Source: Pseudomonas frederiksbergensis
GTDB taxonomy: Bacteria; Pseudomonadota; Gammaproteobacteria; Pseudomonadales; Pseudomonadaceae
Direction: 5' to 3'
Length of the DNA stretch: 64,000 nt
Assembly: GCF_003732665.1 (NCBI RefSeq)
Contig: NZ_MOBP01000006.1
Span: forward strand, 1 to 64,000
A model generated the notes under the pieces. It was not told the origin of the DNA, did no database searches, and saw only the letters and a list, made by a program, of their open reading frames with translations. The translations under genes were made by a program, and so were the position numbers. This document shows positions 27,856 through 36,176 of the stretch, one piece after another. Each line of letters begins with the position of its first letter. The stretch's first letter is position 1.

Positions 27856-28101
27856 ATGGCCAGCATCACTATTCGAAACCTAGACGACCAAATTAAAGAA
27901 CAGCTGCGCATAGCCGCCGCCCACAATGGGCATTCGATGGAAGAGGAGGCGCGTCTCATTCTGGGAAGAGCGCTGGCAACTGTTGATCGCGCCGGGGGGC
28001 TTGGAAGCCGGATCCGCAACAGATTCAGCTCAAGTGGCGGTATCGAGCTCAACTTGCCTTCGCGGGAAGAGAAAGCAACGGCGGTGGATTTCTGCGAATG
28101 A
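27856..28101 (+). CDS. fitA: FitA-type ribbon-helix-helix antitoxin
   Basis: An 81-aa antitoxin. The ribbon-helix-helix is MASITIRNLDDQIKEQLRIA...HSMEEEARLILG, as in FitA/StbC. The C-terminal tail carries the acidic, aromatic toxin-neutralising end. The ATG at 27856 follows AGGAG by 5 nt; an earlier in-frame ATG at 27829 lies inside the operator palindrome and is rejected. It overlaps the toxin gene by 4 nt, so the two are made together. Confidence 0.88.
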   Translation: MASITIRNLDDQIKEQLRIAAAHNGHSMEEEARLILGRALATVDRAGGLGSRIRNRFSSSGGIELNLPSREEKATAVDFCE

Positions 28102-28517
28102 TAGTGCTCGATACCAATGTTCTTTCGGAGTTCATGCGGGTCGAGCCCGATGAAAAAGTGTTGGCTTGGGTCGATGCTCAGCCGGCGATGGAGTTGGCAA
28201 TTAGTGCAGTGACTGTGGCGGAAATTCTCCATGGCATTGCACGACTGCCTTTCGGCAAACGCAAACAGAAGCTCGAGGCTCATGCGATGGCAATGTTTGA
28301 AGAGGACTTCGCCGGAAGGATATTGCCTTTTGATGCCCACGCCGCTGTTGAGTACGCGACGCTCGTTGCTGGCTGTGAAGCAAATGGTCGAGCGGCTTCA
28401 ATGGCCGGCGCTCAAATCGCCGCTATTTGTCGAACCCATGGAGCGCCAATTGCTACGCGCAATGTTCGAGACTTTGCGTTTTCCGGGGTTGAAGTGATTA
28501 ATCCCTGGGAAGTCTGA
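28098..28517 (+). CDS. fitB: FitB-type PIN-domain ribonuclease toxin
   Basis: A 139-aa VapC/FitB PIN-domain protein. The acidic metal-binding residues are in MIVLDTNVLSE (D5), the E of TVAEILHGIARLP, and D/N in the C-terminal GAPIATRNVRDFAF (D near residue 129). Such toxins cut tRNA or other RNA when the antitoxin is lost. All expected catalytic positions are present, so it looks intact. Confidence 0.88.
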   Translation: MIVLDTNVLSEFMRVEPDEKVLAWVDAQPAMELAISAVTVAEILHGIARLPFGKRKQKLEAHAMAMFEEDFAGRILPFDAHAAVEYATLVAGCEANGRAASMAGAQIAAICRTHGAPIATRNVRDFAFSGVEVINPWEV

Positions 28518-28546
28518 ACATCTACGGTGATTTGTAGATAGCCGTC

Positions 28547-29037
28547 GCGAGCAAGCCCGCTCCCACATTCGATTACTGCCAGGCGCAAATTTTGCGTAGA
28601 GCGCAGATCCCTGTGGGAGCGGGCTTGCTCGCGAAGAGGCCGGTTCATTCGATACAGATGTTGACTGACCCACCGCCTTCGCGAGCAAGCCCGCTCCCAC
28701 ATTCGATTACTGCCAGACGCAGATTTTGCGTAGAGCACAACCCCCCTGTGGGAGCGAGCTTGCTCGCGAAGAGGCCGGTACATTCGATACGGATGTTGAC
28801 TGACCCACCGCCTTCGCGAGCAAGCCCGCTCCCACATTCGATTACTGCCAGACGCAAATTTTGCGTAGCGCGCAGATCCCTGTGGGAGCGAGCTTGCTCG
28901 CGAAGAGGCCGGTACATTCGATACGGATGTTGACTGACCCACCGCCTTCGCGAGCAAGCCCGCTCCCACATTCGATTACTGCCAGACGCAAATTTTGCGT
29001 AGAGCACAGATCCCTGTGGGAGCGAGCTTGCTCGCGA
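28547..29037. repeat. Tandem array of REP-based units, about 134 bp each
   Basis: The half-element GCGAGCAAGCCCGCTCCCAC recurs at 28547, 28681, 28816 and 28950, a period of 134-135 bp. Each unit also holds ATTCGATTACTGCCAG, ATTTTGCGTAGAG, the opposite REP half and TTGACTGACCCACCGCCTTC. A last half-element ends the array at 29037. Reading frames seen on either strand here are translations of the repeat and not genes. Confidence 0.92.
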
Positions 29038-29068
29038 TGGGGTCTTTCATTCACCGCAAAGGTAAATG

Positions 29069-30991
29069 TCAGACTCGGAAGTGGCTCACCATCTGCTGCA
29101 ACTGACCACCCAACCGCGCCAGTTCAACGCTGGATTTAGCGGTTTCGTCGCTGGCGGCGGCGGTTTGTTCGGAGACGTCGCGCACGTTGATGATGCTGCG
29201 GCTGATTTCTTCGGCCACGGCGCTTTGCTCTTCGGCGGCGGCGGCGATTTGCTGGTTCATCGACTGGATGTTGGACACCGTGCGGGTGATGTTTTCCAGG
29301 GACACGCCGGCCTTGCGGGTCAGCGCTACGCTGCTGTCGGTCAGGGCGCGGCTGTTGTTCATCACTGCCGACACTTGTTGCGTGCCGTTCTGCAAACCGG
29401 CCACCAGGCCTTCGATTTCTTCGGTGGATTTCTGCGTGCGCTGGGCCAGGCCCCGGACTTCGTCGGCCACCACGGCAAACCCACGACCGGCTTCACCGGC
29501 ACGGGCCGCTTCGATGGCGGCGTTGAGGGCCAGCAGGTTGGTTTGCTCGGCCACAGCCTTGATCACGTCCATGACGCTACCGATCTTGTCGCTTTCCTGC
29601 TGCAGCACGCTCATGGCTTCGGTGGAACGCGCCACTTCAGTGGCCAGGCGTTCGATTTGGGCGATGGCTTCGTTGACCACCTTATCGCCTTCGCGGGCTT
29701 CACCATCAGCGGCGGCGGCTGCCTGGGAGGCTTCTTCGGCGTTGCGCGCGACTTCCTGCACGGTGGCGGTCATCTCGTGCATCGCGGTGGCCACCTGATC
29801 GGTCTCGATCTTCTGGCTGTTGACCCCGGCGCTGGTCTGTTCGGTCACGGCCGACAACTCTTCGGCGGCGCTGGCGATCTGGGTAACGCCGTCGCGGATG
29901 CCGCTGATCAAGTCGCGCAGGGTCACGCCCATGCGACCGATGCCTTGCTGCAACACGCCGAGTTCGTCGCGGCGGGTAACTTTGACGTCCTGGGTCAGGT
30001 CGCCGCTGGCGATGCGGTCGACCACGGTCATGGTTTCGCGTAGCGGGCCGGTGATCTGGCGGGTGATGATCACGGCGGCAATCACGCCCACCAGCAGCGC
30101 CAGCAAGGTGCTGATCAGTTGCAGGGTACGGGCCTGGGCGCTTTCGATGTCACGACGGTCGATCTGGAATTGATAGAGCTTGTCGCTCAGCTCGACGATG
30201 GCGGTGCCCTGGTCGGTCATTTCCTTGCGCGCCTGCACCGCATCGTTGCTGGCGCTTTTGTAAGCCTGCAAGGCGCTGCGGTAGTTGGTCAGCGCGGTAT
30301 CCAGTTGACGCAAGGCGTCTTGCTGGGTGTCGGCGAAATGCACGTTCAGCGGCTTGAGGCTGGCGATGGCCGTATCCAGTTGGCCGATGGCTTTTTGCTC
30401 GGTCTCGGGGTTGGTGTTGGCGGTGTAGCCGCGCACTTCGTAGCGCGCGAGCATGAATGCTTCCTTGGCCTGGGTGATGGCCTGGAACTGTTCGAAACGC
30501 TGATCGCTCAGGGGCATGTCCTGCACGCGGGTGCTGATGGTGTTGATCAGCGTGCTGGCGGCCTCGGCGTTGGCGCCCATGGCGTCGCGGGCGCTGTTGC
30601 CGGTGCGGTAGGCGTTGCGCATTTTGTTCAGGGACGTCTGGTAGGCGGCGATGATCACGGCCTGCTCTTTGAGCATTTTGACGTTTTCAGGGTTCTTGAA
30701 TTTACCCAGCAGCGCGGTTTGCTGGTTGGCAAAACTGTCGAGGGTGGTCTGGACGTTTTGTGCGGCGGTTTCGTCGCCGTTGGTCAGCATATATTGCAGG
30801 CGCACCACGCGCAGTTTGGTCAGGCCTGCGTTGAGCTGGGTGATGTCGCTCATCCAGTTGCTGCGGTCGATCAACCCGCCCAGGCTCGTCCAGCCGGTCA
30901 GGGCCAGGACGCAGGTCAGTGCCAGGACCAGGCCAAATCCCAGGCCCAGTTTCAGGTTCACGCTGATATTGCCGAACCATCCATTCATCAC
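29069..30991 (-). CDS. Methyl-accepting chemotaxis protein with helical bimodular ligand domain
   Basis: A 640-aa chemoreceptor. A membrane segment near residues 12-32 is followed by a long all-helical periplasmic region (about 35-285) of the HBM type, like P. putida McpS for TCA-cycle acids. A second membrane segment lies near 290-312, then HAMP ([22 protein letters not shown]). The cytoplasmic tip is [20 protein letters not shown]. No CheR-binding pentapeptide ends the protein. GGAGGAAT lies upstream of a double ATG. The ligand is not readable from sequence. Confidence 0.93.
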   Translation of the reverse strand: MMNGWFGNISVNLKLGLGFGLVLALTCVLALTGWTSLGGLIDRSNWMSDITQLNAGLTKLRVVRLQYMLTNGDETAAQNVQTTLDSFANQQTALLGKFKNPENVKMLKEQAVIIAAYQTSLNKMRNAYRTGNSARDAMGANAEAASTLINTISTRVQDMPLSDQRFEQFQAITQAKEAFMLARYEVRGYTANTNPETEQKAIGQLDTAIASLKPLNVHFADTQQDALRQLDTALTNYRSALQAYKSASNDAVQARKEMTDQGTAIVELSDKLYQFQIDRRDIESAQARTLQLISTLLALLVGVIAAVIITRQITGPLRETMTVVDRIASGDLTQDVKVTRRDELGVLQQGIGRMGVTLRDLISGIRDGVTQIASAAEELSAVTEQTSAGVNSQKIETDQVATAMHEMTATVQEVARNAEEASQAAAAADGEAREGDKVVNEAIAQIERLATEVARSTEAMSVLQQESDKIGSVMDVIKAVAEQTNLLALNAAIEAARAGEAGRGFAVVADEVRGLAQRTQKSTEEIEGLVAGLQNGTQQVSAVMNNSRALTDSSVALTRKAGVSLENITRTVSNIQSMNQQIAAAAEEQSAVAEEISRSIINVRDVSEQTAAASDETAKSSVELARLGGQLQQMVSHFRV

Positions 30992-31229
30992 AATTCCTCC
31001 AGGAACATAGTGTTTCTTTATCGTCAGTTGGCTGGAAGATTGTTGTTTTTAGGTGCCAGCAAGGTGTGTTGCAGACCTGTATCGGCAGCAATCCCGAGAG
31101 CTGAAAGGTTTTTGTCGGACAGAACCTGTAACAAGGGGTGTGGCAGGTCTTAAGCTTTTTTTCACATGGGTTTCACTTGTTGGGGACGCTTGCCTCTCTA
31201 CCCTCGCGGCATCTAATGGCCAGTGCGAC

Positions 31230-31922
31230 ATGCCGGCGAGGCGGCTTGATGTGGAATTGAGACTGAGTCTGTTCGGGATAAAACGCTCGATTGATCTGAG
31301 CTTTTTGGCCCGTTATCGCAATGCATGGGTGGTGCTCGCCTCGGCACTGCTGGTCATTCCGCTGACGCTCTGGCTGCTGGCGCCCGCCGCCGTGCCGGAC
31401 CTGGCCCATGGCAATGTGGCCGGCGCCAAGGCGTTGCTGTCCGGTTGGGCCAAGGGCGACATGATCGTACTGGTGCGTCACGTCGAGCGCTGCGATCACT
31501 CCAAGGCTGCCTGCCTGAGTGGCAACGATGGCATCACCGACCGTTCCCGTGGCGTCGCGGTGGAGGTGGGCTCGCATTTCGAACGCCTGGGCCTGGACAA
31601 GGCTGATATCTATAACAGCCCGATGGTGCGCACGGCGCAGACTGCCGGGTACATGTTCAACTCGGTGGGCGCCGGAGAAGACTGGTTGATCAGTTGCAAG
31701 GGCACCATGCTGCGCGATGCCCTGGCGCACAAAGTACCGGGTCGCAACCTGATCCTGGTGACCCACAGCGAGTGCATGACCGAACTGGAAAAAAGCATGA
31801 ACGTGTCGACGGACACCCTGGGGTACGGTGCCTCGTTGTTCGTTTCCACCGAAACCCCGCAAGCACCCTCTATCCTCGGTTATATCGAAGCCTCTGACTG
31901 GCGCTCGGTGACGACCCGCTAA
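31230..31922 (+). CDS. Membrane-anchored histidine phosphatase, Ais/PmrG-like
   Basis: A roughly 230-aa protein with one membrane segment (NAWVVLASALLVIPLTLWLL) followed by a periplasmic histidine-phosphatase domain. The catalytic block is MIVLVRHVERCDHS, an RHxE form of the RHG motif. The second histidine is in ILVTHSECMTELE, and YNSPMVRTAQTAGYMF is the third family block. The family includes Ais, a lipopolysaccharide core heptose-phosphate phosphatase linked to polymyxin response. The next genes are a PAP2 phosphatase and an ArnT-like transferase. The start is uncertain: no strong ribosome site is visible, and ATG 31053 would add 59 residues. Confidence 0.75.
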   Translation: MPARRLDVELRLSLFGIKRSIDLSFLARYRNAWVVLASALLVIPLTLWLLAPAAVPDLAHGNVAGAKALLSGWAKGDMIVLVRHVERCDHSKAACLSGNDGITDRSRGVAVEVGSHFERLGLDKADIYNSPMVRTAQTAGYMFNSVGAGEDWLISCKGTMLRDALAHKVPGRNLILVTHSECMTELEKSMNVSTDTLGYGASLFVSTETPQAPSILGYIEASDWRSVTTR

Positions 31923-31944
31923 TTTCACTGACTCAGGACTTACG

Positions 31945-32778
31945 ATGCAGATCGCTTCCCCTTCGCGCTTTTACTGGGTGAACTTCGGTATTCCACTGGC
32001 CTGTGCGGCGGTGGTGTTCCTGATGTTCGACATGACCAACATCGACATCGCGTTCAGCAACCTGCTGTTTGATCCGGTCAGCCAGATATTCCCGCTGGAC
32101 AAGGTTCACTTCTTTGAAAAGCTCACCCACAAGTGGGCGCGGATCATTCCGAACTGGACCGGTGAAGTTGCCGTGATCGGTGCGATCCTGTCGTTTGTCT
32201 GGCCGCTGATCAACCCACAGAAGCACCCACGACTCGGTGGTTTCCTGCAGCGCACTAAAGCCTTACCGGTGCTGCGCTTTGCCCGCGATCATCGGCGGGA
32301 CTTTCTGTTTGTGGTGGTCGCGTTTGCCATTTGTACTGGCGTGATCCATTTCCTCAAGTCCCACACCAGCGTGTATTGCCCGATTGAAACCACCCTCTAC
32401 GGCGGAAAAATGGCCCATGTGGAGTGGTACAGCAACTTCCAGTTATTCAGGGAAGCGGGCGAGGGTCGTTGCTGGCCGGGTGGGCATGCTTCGGGCGGGT
32501 TCACCATGCTGGCGTTGTACTTCGTGGCTCGACGTTATCGCTGGCGCTTCTCGAAGGCCGTGATGTGGGGTTCGTTGTTGCTGGGTTTCATTTATGGCAC
32601 CACGCGGGTTTTGCAGGGCTGGCACTACATGTCCCACACGTTCTGGGCCGGGATCTTTGTGTGGCTGGCGTGTTTGCTGACGGCGTTGGCGTTTTATGGA
32701 AGGGCGCGGTTGGAAGTGCCGGTGTTGCAGCGGCATGAGCGGGTTGAGCGGGTTGCGCAGGCCCAGACCTCCAGTTGA
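31945..32778 (+). CDS. PAP2-family lipid phosphatase
   Basis: A 277-aa inner-membrane phosphatase with about six hydrophobic segments. PAP2 catalytic blocks are CWPGGHASGGFT (the PSGH-type block with the catalytic histidine) and TTRVLQGWHYMSHTFWAG (the SRxxxxxHxxxD-type block, here with S before H and no clear D). The first block (HFLKSHTSVYCP) is weakly conserved. Such proteins act on undecaprenyl pyrophosphate or move phosphate onto lipid A. It starts 22 nt after the histidine phosphatase, probably as one operon. Confidence 0.8.
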   Translation: MQIASPSRFYWVNFGIPLACAAVVFLMFDMTNIDIAFSNLLFDPVSQIFPLDKVHFFEKLTHKWARIIPNWTGEVAVIGAILSFVWPLINPQKHPRLGGFLQRTKALPVLRFARDHRRDFLFVVVAFAICTGVIHFLKSHTSVYCPIETTLYGGKMAHVEWYSNFQLFREAGEGRCWPGGHASGGFTMLALYFVARRYRWRFSKAVMWGSLLLGFIYGTTRVLQGWHYMSHTFWAGIFVWLACLLTALAFYGRARLEVPVLQRHERVERVAQAQTSS

Positions 32779-32795
32779 CCACTGCCCTAAACGAC

Positions 32796-32836
32796 AAAAC
32801 CCGCCAGCCTCTGATTGAGGATGGCGGGTTTTTTTT
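32796..32836. terminator. Bidirectional terminator after the PAP2 gene
   Basis: AAAACCCGCCA and TGGCGGGTTTT pair across 15 nt and are followed by eight T; the mirror A-run also gives a T-run for the minus strand. Confidence 0.85.
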
Positions 32837-32874
32837 GTTGTCTGGCTTGGAGGTTGTGGTGGCTGGGAGATTGC

Positions 32875-32952
32875 CTTCGCGAGCAAGCCCGCTCCCACAG
32901 GGGATTTAGGGTGTTCACACGATCCCTGTAGGAGCGAGGCTTGCCCGCGAAG
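32875..32952. repeat. Mixed REP doublet
   Basis: One half is of the GCGAGCAAGCCCGCTCCCAC type and the other is the variant GGAGCGAGGCTTGCCCGCGA. It is a hybrid of the two REP forms found elsewhere in this window. Confidence 0.85.
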
Positions 32953-32979
32953 AACGATAACGCGGTCTACCTGAATGAC

Positions 32980-34419
32980 TCACTCGCCAACGAAGTAATA
33001 CGGCTGTCTTCCAACCATCATGATCTTCAGCACCTTCAACGGCGCCACCGGTTCGCTTTCGCCCGCCATGACCGCCACGTTCGTCGGCGACGCCTTCAAG
33101 AACTCATGCAGTTGCGCTTCTGTGTCCAATCCCTTGAGCACCCGCTGGGTATAAAACACGCTGGCGCCGCCCACTCGCTCATCAGCCTGGAACAGCGCGA
33201 CGTTTTGCCCCTTGGCTTGCAGCGCTTGAATCTGCTCGACCAGCGGCACGAACGACAATTTGCGATCAGCGTGAGGCAGCAGCCATTGTGCGCTGATCAG
33301 GTAGCAACCCAGCACCACGGCGAGCACACCGGCGATCAACCCCTTTTGATGACGGGCTATGCGACCGATCAGGCCTGGAGAGCTTTCCCGAGCCTTCAAC
33401 CGCTCGTAGAGCACCCGCGCATATTCAGCCGCGATCACCGCAGCCGCTGGCGCCAGGGACATCAGATACACCGTGCGCTTGCTCGAAGCCAAGGTCAGCA
33501 TCAGGAATTGCGCCAGAATCCACACGCTGAAAAACAGCAGATACCGATTGGCCATCAGGCTTTTGCGGAAATGCCACAGGCCCAGGTACACCAGGATGTT
33601 CCAGGGCAGAAAGGCCTGGGGCAGTTTGATCAGGTAGTAATAGAACGGCTCGTAATGCCCGGCCTCAACGAAGGAACCACTGAAACGCCCGACGCTGTTG
33701 GTCAGCAGCACTTCGGTGAGCGCCTGGGCGCCGCCATGCCGATACAGCACGGCCAGCCAGATCAGCAACGGAATCAAACCCACCAGCGTCAACAGGCCCG
33801 GACGCAGCCAGTCGGCGACTTTCAGGCGTTTGTCCATCAGGCTCTCGGCCAGCAGGAAGGTAAAGATCACCACCCCCGGCATGGCCAGGCCCAATACGCC
33901 TTTGCTCAGGGTCGCAATGCTGATCCCGGCGACAAACAGCAACGAATTGCCCACCGTTGATTGCCGTTGCCATTGGAAAAACGCCAGCAACGCCATGGTC
34001 ACGCCGAGGGTCAGCAAGCCATCCTCCCCGACCCCACGGGTGTTGCTCCAGTAACTGGCCATGGTTGCCAGCATGAACCCCGCCGTCCAGGCCACAGCTT
34101 TGGGCCGGCCAAACCGCCGCAGCATTGCGTACAACACCATCACGCTGAACAGCCCGGCAAACGCCGACGCCAGTCGCACGGCCCACGGCGTGCCGCCAAA
34201 AACGCGAATCGCCCCGGCATCCAGCCACAGGCTCAGGGGCGGTTTTTCCAGAAAGGGTTCACCGAACAGGCGCGGGGTCACCCAATCGTTATCCACGTGC
34301 ATTTCCATGGCGATCCCGGCGACCCGGGCTTCGGTGGAACCTTGCAGTTGATGATTGCCCAACGCGAAGAAAAACAGCAGAGCGGCCAGCAGAAACAGTG
34401 ACGGGGCGGCGCGTGACAT
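32980..34419 (-). CDS. ArnT-like glycosyltransferase family 39 membrane protein
   Basis: A 479-aa integral membrane protein of the ArnT/PMT clan. The first luminal loop has the family's acidic motif STEARVAGIAMEM and the sequence GEPFLEKPPLSLWL. About ten hydrophobic segments follow, then a soluble C-terminal part. ArnT adds aminoarabinose to lipid A, but this protein is shorter than ArnT (about 550 aa), so a different polyprenyl-linked sugar and acceptor are likely. It is convergent with the two envelope phosphatase genes. Confidence 0.8.
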   Translation of the reverse strand: MSRAAPSLFLLAALLFFFALGNHQLQGSTEARVAGIAMEMHVDNDWVTPRLFGEPFLEKPPLSLWLDAGAIRVFGGTPWAVRLASAFAGLFSVMVLYAMLRRFGRPKAVAWTAGFMLATMASYWSNTRGVGEDGLLTLGVTMALLAFFQWQRQSTVGNSLLFVAGISIATLSKGVLGLAMPGVVIFTFLLAESLMDKRLKVADWLRPGLLTLVGLIPLLIWLAVLYRHGGAQALTEVLLTNSVGRFSGSFVEAGHYEPFYYYLIKLPQAFLPWNILVYLGLWHFRKSLMANRYLLFFSVWILAQFLMLTLASSKRTVYLMSLAPAAAVIAAEYARVLYERLKARESSPGLIGRIARHQKGLIAGVLAVVLGCYLISAQWLLPHADRKLSFVPLVEQIQALQAKGQNVALFQADERVGGASVFYTQRVLKGLDTEAQLHEFLKASPTNVAVMAGESEPVAPLKVLKIMMVGRQPYYFVGE

Positions 34420-34500
34420 AGGCTTCTGTTACCGAACGAGGGAACGGGAAGCCCGAGCATACGGGGTGAATACTTAACAAATTGTGAACGGATATGACTA

Positions 34501-35088
34501 TTACGCGAGGGGTCGGGACCAGCGCTGTTCCAGGGCTTCAAAGCGCTCATTGATCAACGCCGTCAGCACATGATCCTGCCAGCGTCCGGCGATGCTCAGG
34601 TAGGCCTTGGCGTAGCCCTCACGCTCAAAACCCAGGCGTTCCAGCAGCCGCGCACTGCGTTCATTGCCAGGGATGTAATTGGCCATGATCCGGTGCAGTT
34701 GCTGTTCCTCGAACATGTAGCGAATGCCCGCTTCCAGGGCTTCTTGCATCAAGCCCTGGCCCTGATGCGCTTCGTCGATGTGGTAACCGAGATAACAGGC
34801 CTGGAACGCACCACGAGTGACGCCGCTGAAGTTGCAGGCGCCGATCATCTGGCCGTTGTCCGGGTCCAGCAGCGCAAAGTGCACCGCCAGGCCGGCGGCA
34901 AAAGCGCTGGCCTGCACTTCAAGGCGCGGGCGGGTGCGTTCAGGGCTGTGGTAATCGGCGGGGCGAATCGGTGACCAGCGAGCGAGGTGCCGCTGGTTGC
35001 GTCGGTAGAAGTCGCTTTCCAGCGACGCCTGGTCAGGGGCGAGCACCGCCAGGGTCAGGCGATTGCAGGGCAGGGACAACATCGGCAT
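34501..35088 (-). CDS. rimJ: RimJ-like GNAT acetyltransferase
   Basis: A 195-aa GNAT N-acetyltransferase close in length and sequence to RimJ, which acetylates the N-terminal alanine of ribosomal protein S5. GAFQACYLGYHIDEAHQGQGLMQEAL is the acetyl-CoA loop, and ANYIPGNERSARLLERLGFEREGYAKAYL is the C-terminal block. ATG 35088 is chosen because CGGAG lies 6 nt before it; an ATG at 35121 is also in frame. Because close paralogues acetylate other substrates, the symbol is probable but not certain. Confidence 0.8.
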   Translation of the reverse strand: MPMLSLPCNRLTLAVLAPDQASLESDFYRRNQRHLARWSPIRPADYHSPERTRPRLEVQASAFAAGLAVHFALLDPDNGQMIGACNFSGVTRGAFQACYLGYHIDEAHQGQGLMQEALEAGIRYMFEEQQLHRIMANYIPGNERSARLLERLGFEREGYAKAYLSIAGRWQDHVLTALINERFEALEQRWSRPLA

Positions 35089-35144
35089 ACAGCGCTCCGG
35101 TTCGCGGGGATCGTCGCGCAAGTATTAGTGGCCGACGGAAAAAT

Positions 35145-36167
35145 TCAAACCACCAGCGGCAACGTCACGATAAAGGTACTGCCCAGGCCATCGCCGTCAC
35201 TCATGCCGACGACGGTGCCGCCATGGGCCTCCACCAACTCACGTACCACCGTCAGGCCAATACCGAGGCCGGCGCCGTTGAAGCCGATGGCATGTACGTC
35301 TTGCACAAACGGCTCGAAGATAAACGGCAGGGCCTGGGCGGAGATACCGATGCCGTCATCGCAAATGCTCATTTCCAGCACGTCATCCTTGGCGGTGACG
35401 GACAGCGTGACATTGCCCCCGGCCGGTGTGTACTTGGCCGCGTTACCCAGCAGGTTGCCGAGGATTTGCGTGAGGCGTACCGGGTCGCCGTCCACCGACA
35501 GCGCGCACTCGGGCAGTTCGGCAATGAAGTGCAAATGACGGGTGTTCATCACCGGGCTACACACTTCGATGGCGCCCTGGATGATCTCAACCATGTCGAC
35601 AATTTGGCGATCAAGGCGCAGTTTGCCGGTGCTGGCGCGGGACACGTCGAGCAAGTCGTCCACCAGCCGCGACATGTGTTTGACCTGACCTTCGATCAGC
35701 GCCTGCATGCGCGGCAGCTCTTCAGAGGACACCCGCACCAGACGCCCGGCGATCATGCTGATGGGCGTCAGCGGGTTGCGCAGTTCATGGGCGACAAGGG
35801 TGAGAATGTTGCGTTGCTGCGCCAGCGTGTGTTCCGCCGAGGCTTGCAGGTTTTGCGCGCTGAGGGCGGCGATCACCAATTGGGCATTGGCTTCGCGCAT
35901 CTCCAGGAACAGTCGTTGTTCTTCTTTCGAACGCTGGGGTTTTTCCGCATCGGTCTGCGCCAGCAGAATCGCCAGTACCAATTGCTGATTGGCTTCCACC
36001 AGGTGTTCGATCTGCTGGGCGTCCACCAACCGGTTGTTGGTGTCGCTCAGTTCTTTTTGCAGCGCCGCGAGCACGGCGCGGGCTTCGACGGTTTTCTGGC
36101 CGAGCAGGAACAACTCGCGAGCGGCCGTAGCCATCGCTTGTGCATTCGCGCCATTGGCCTCGGTCAT
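35145..36167 (-). CDS. Soluble sensor histidine kinase of the kaiC operon
   Basis: A 340-aa cytoplasmic histidine kinase with no membrane segment. Residues 1-115 are helical and probably coiled coil. The H-box is LTLVAHELRNPLTPI (H127). The ATPase domain follows, with N-box ILGNLLGNAAKYTP, G1 CDDGIGI and G2 GAGLGIGLTVV. No sensor domain or receiver is fused to it, so input probably comes from a partner. It follows the KaiC-like gene after 9 nt, and KaiC proteins in cyanobacteria also signal through a histidine kinase (SasA). Confidence 0.88.
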   Translation of the reverse strand: MTEANGANAQAMATAARELFLLGQKTVEARAVLAALQKELSDTNNRLVDAQQIEHLVEANQQLVLAILLAQTDAEKPQRSKEEQRLFLEMREANAQLVIAALSAQNLQASAEHTLAQQRNILTLVAHELRNPLTPISMIAGRLVRVSSEELPRMQALIEGQVKHMSRLVDDLLDVSRASTGKLRLDRQIVDMVEIIQGAIEVCSPVMNTRHLHFIAELPECALSVDGDPVRLTQILGNLLGNAAKYTPAGGNVTLSVTAKDDVLEMSICDDGIGISAQALPFIFEPFVQDVHAIGFNGAGLGIGLTVVRELVEAHGGTVVGMSDGDGLGSTFIVTLPLVV

Positions 36168-36176
36168 GGTCCTTGT

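Noticed and set aside
28547..29037. Possible CRISPR array
   Set aside because: The period is about 134 bp, the units are nearly identical throughout, and no unique spacers or cas genes are present; it is a REP array.
28398..29054. Several overlapping minus-strand frames with the repeated peptide SKLAPTG / LAREGGGSV
   Set aside because: They are translations of the REP array and repeat the same peptide with the DNA period.
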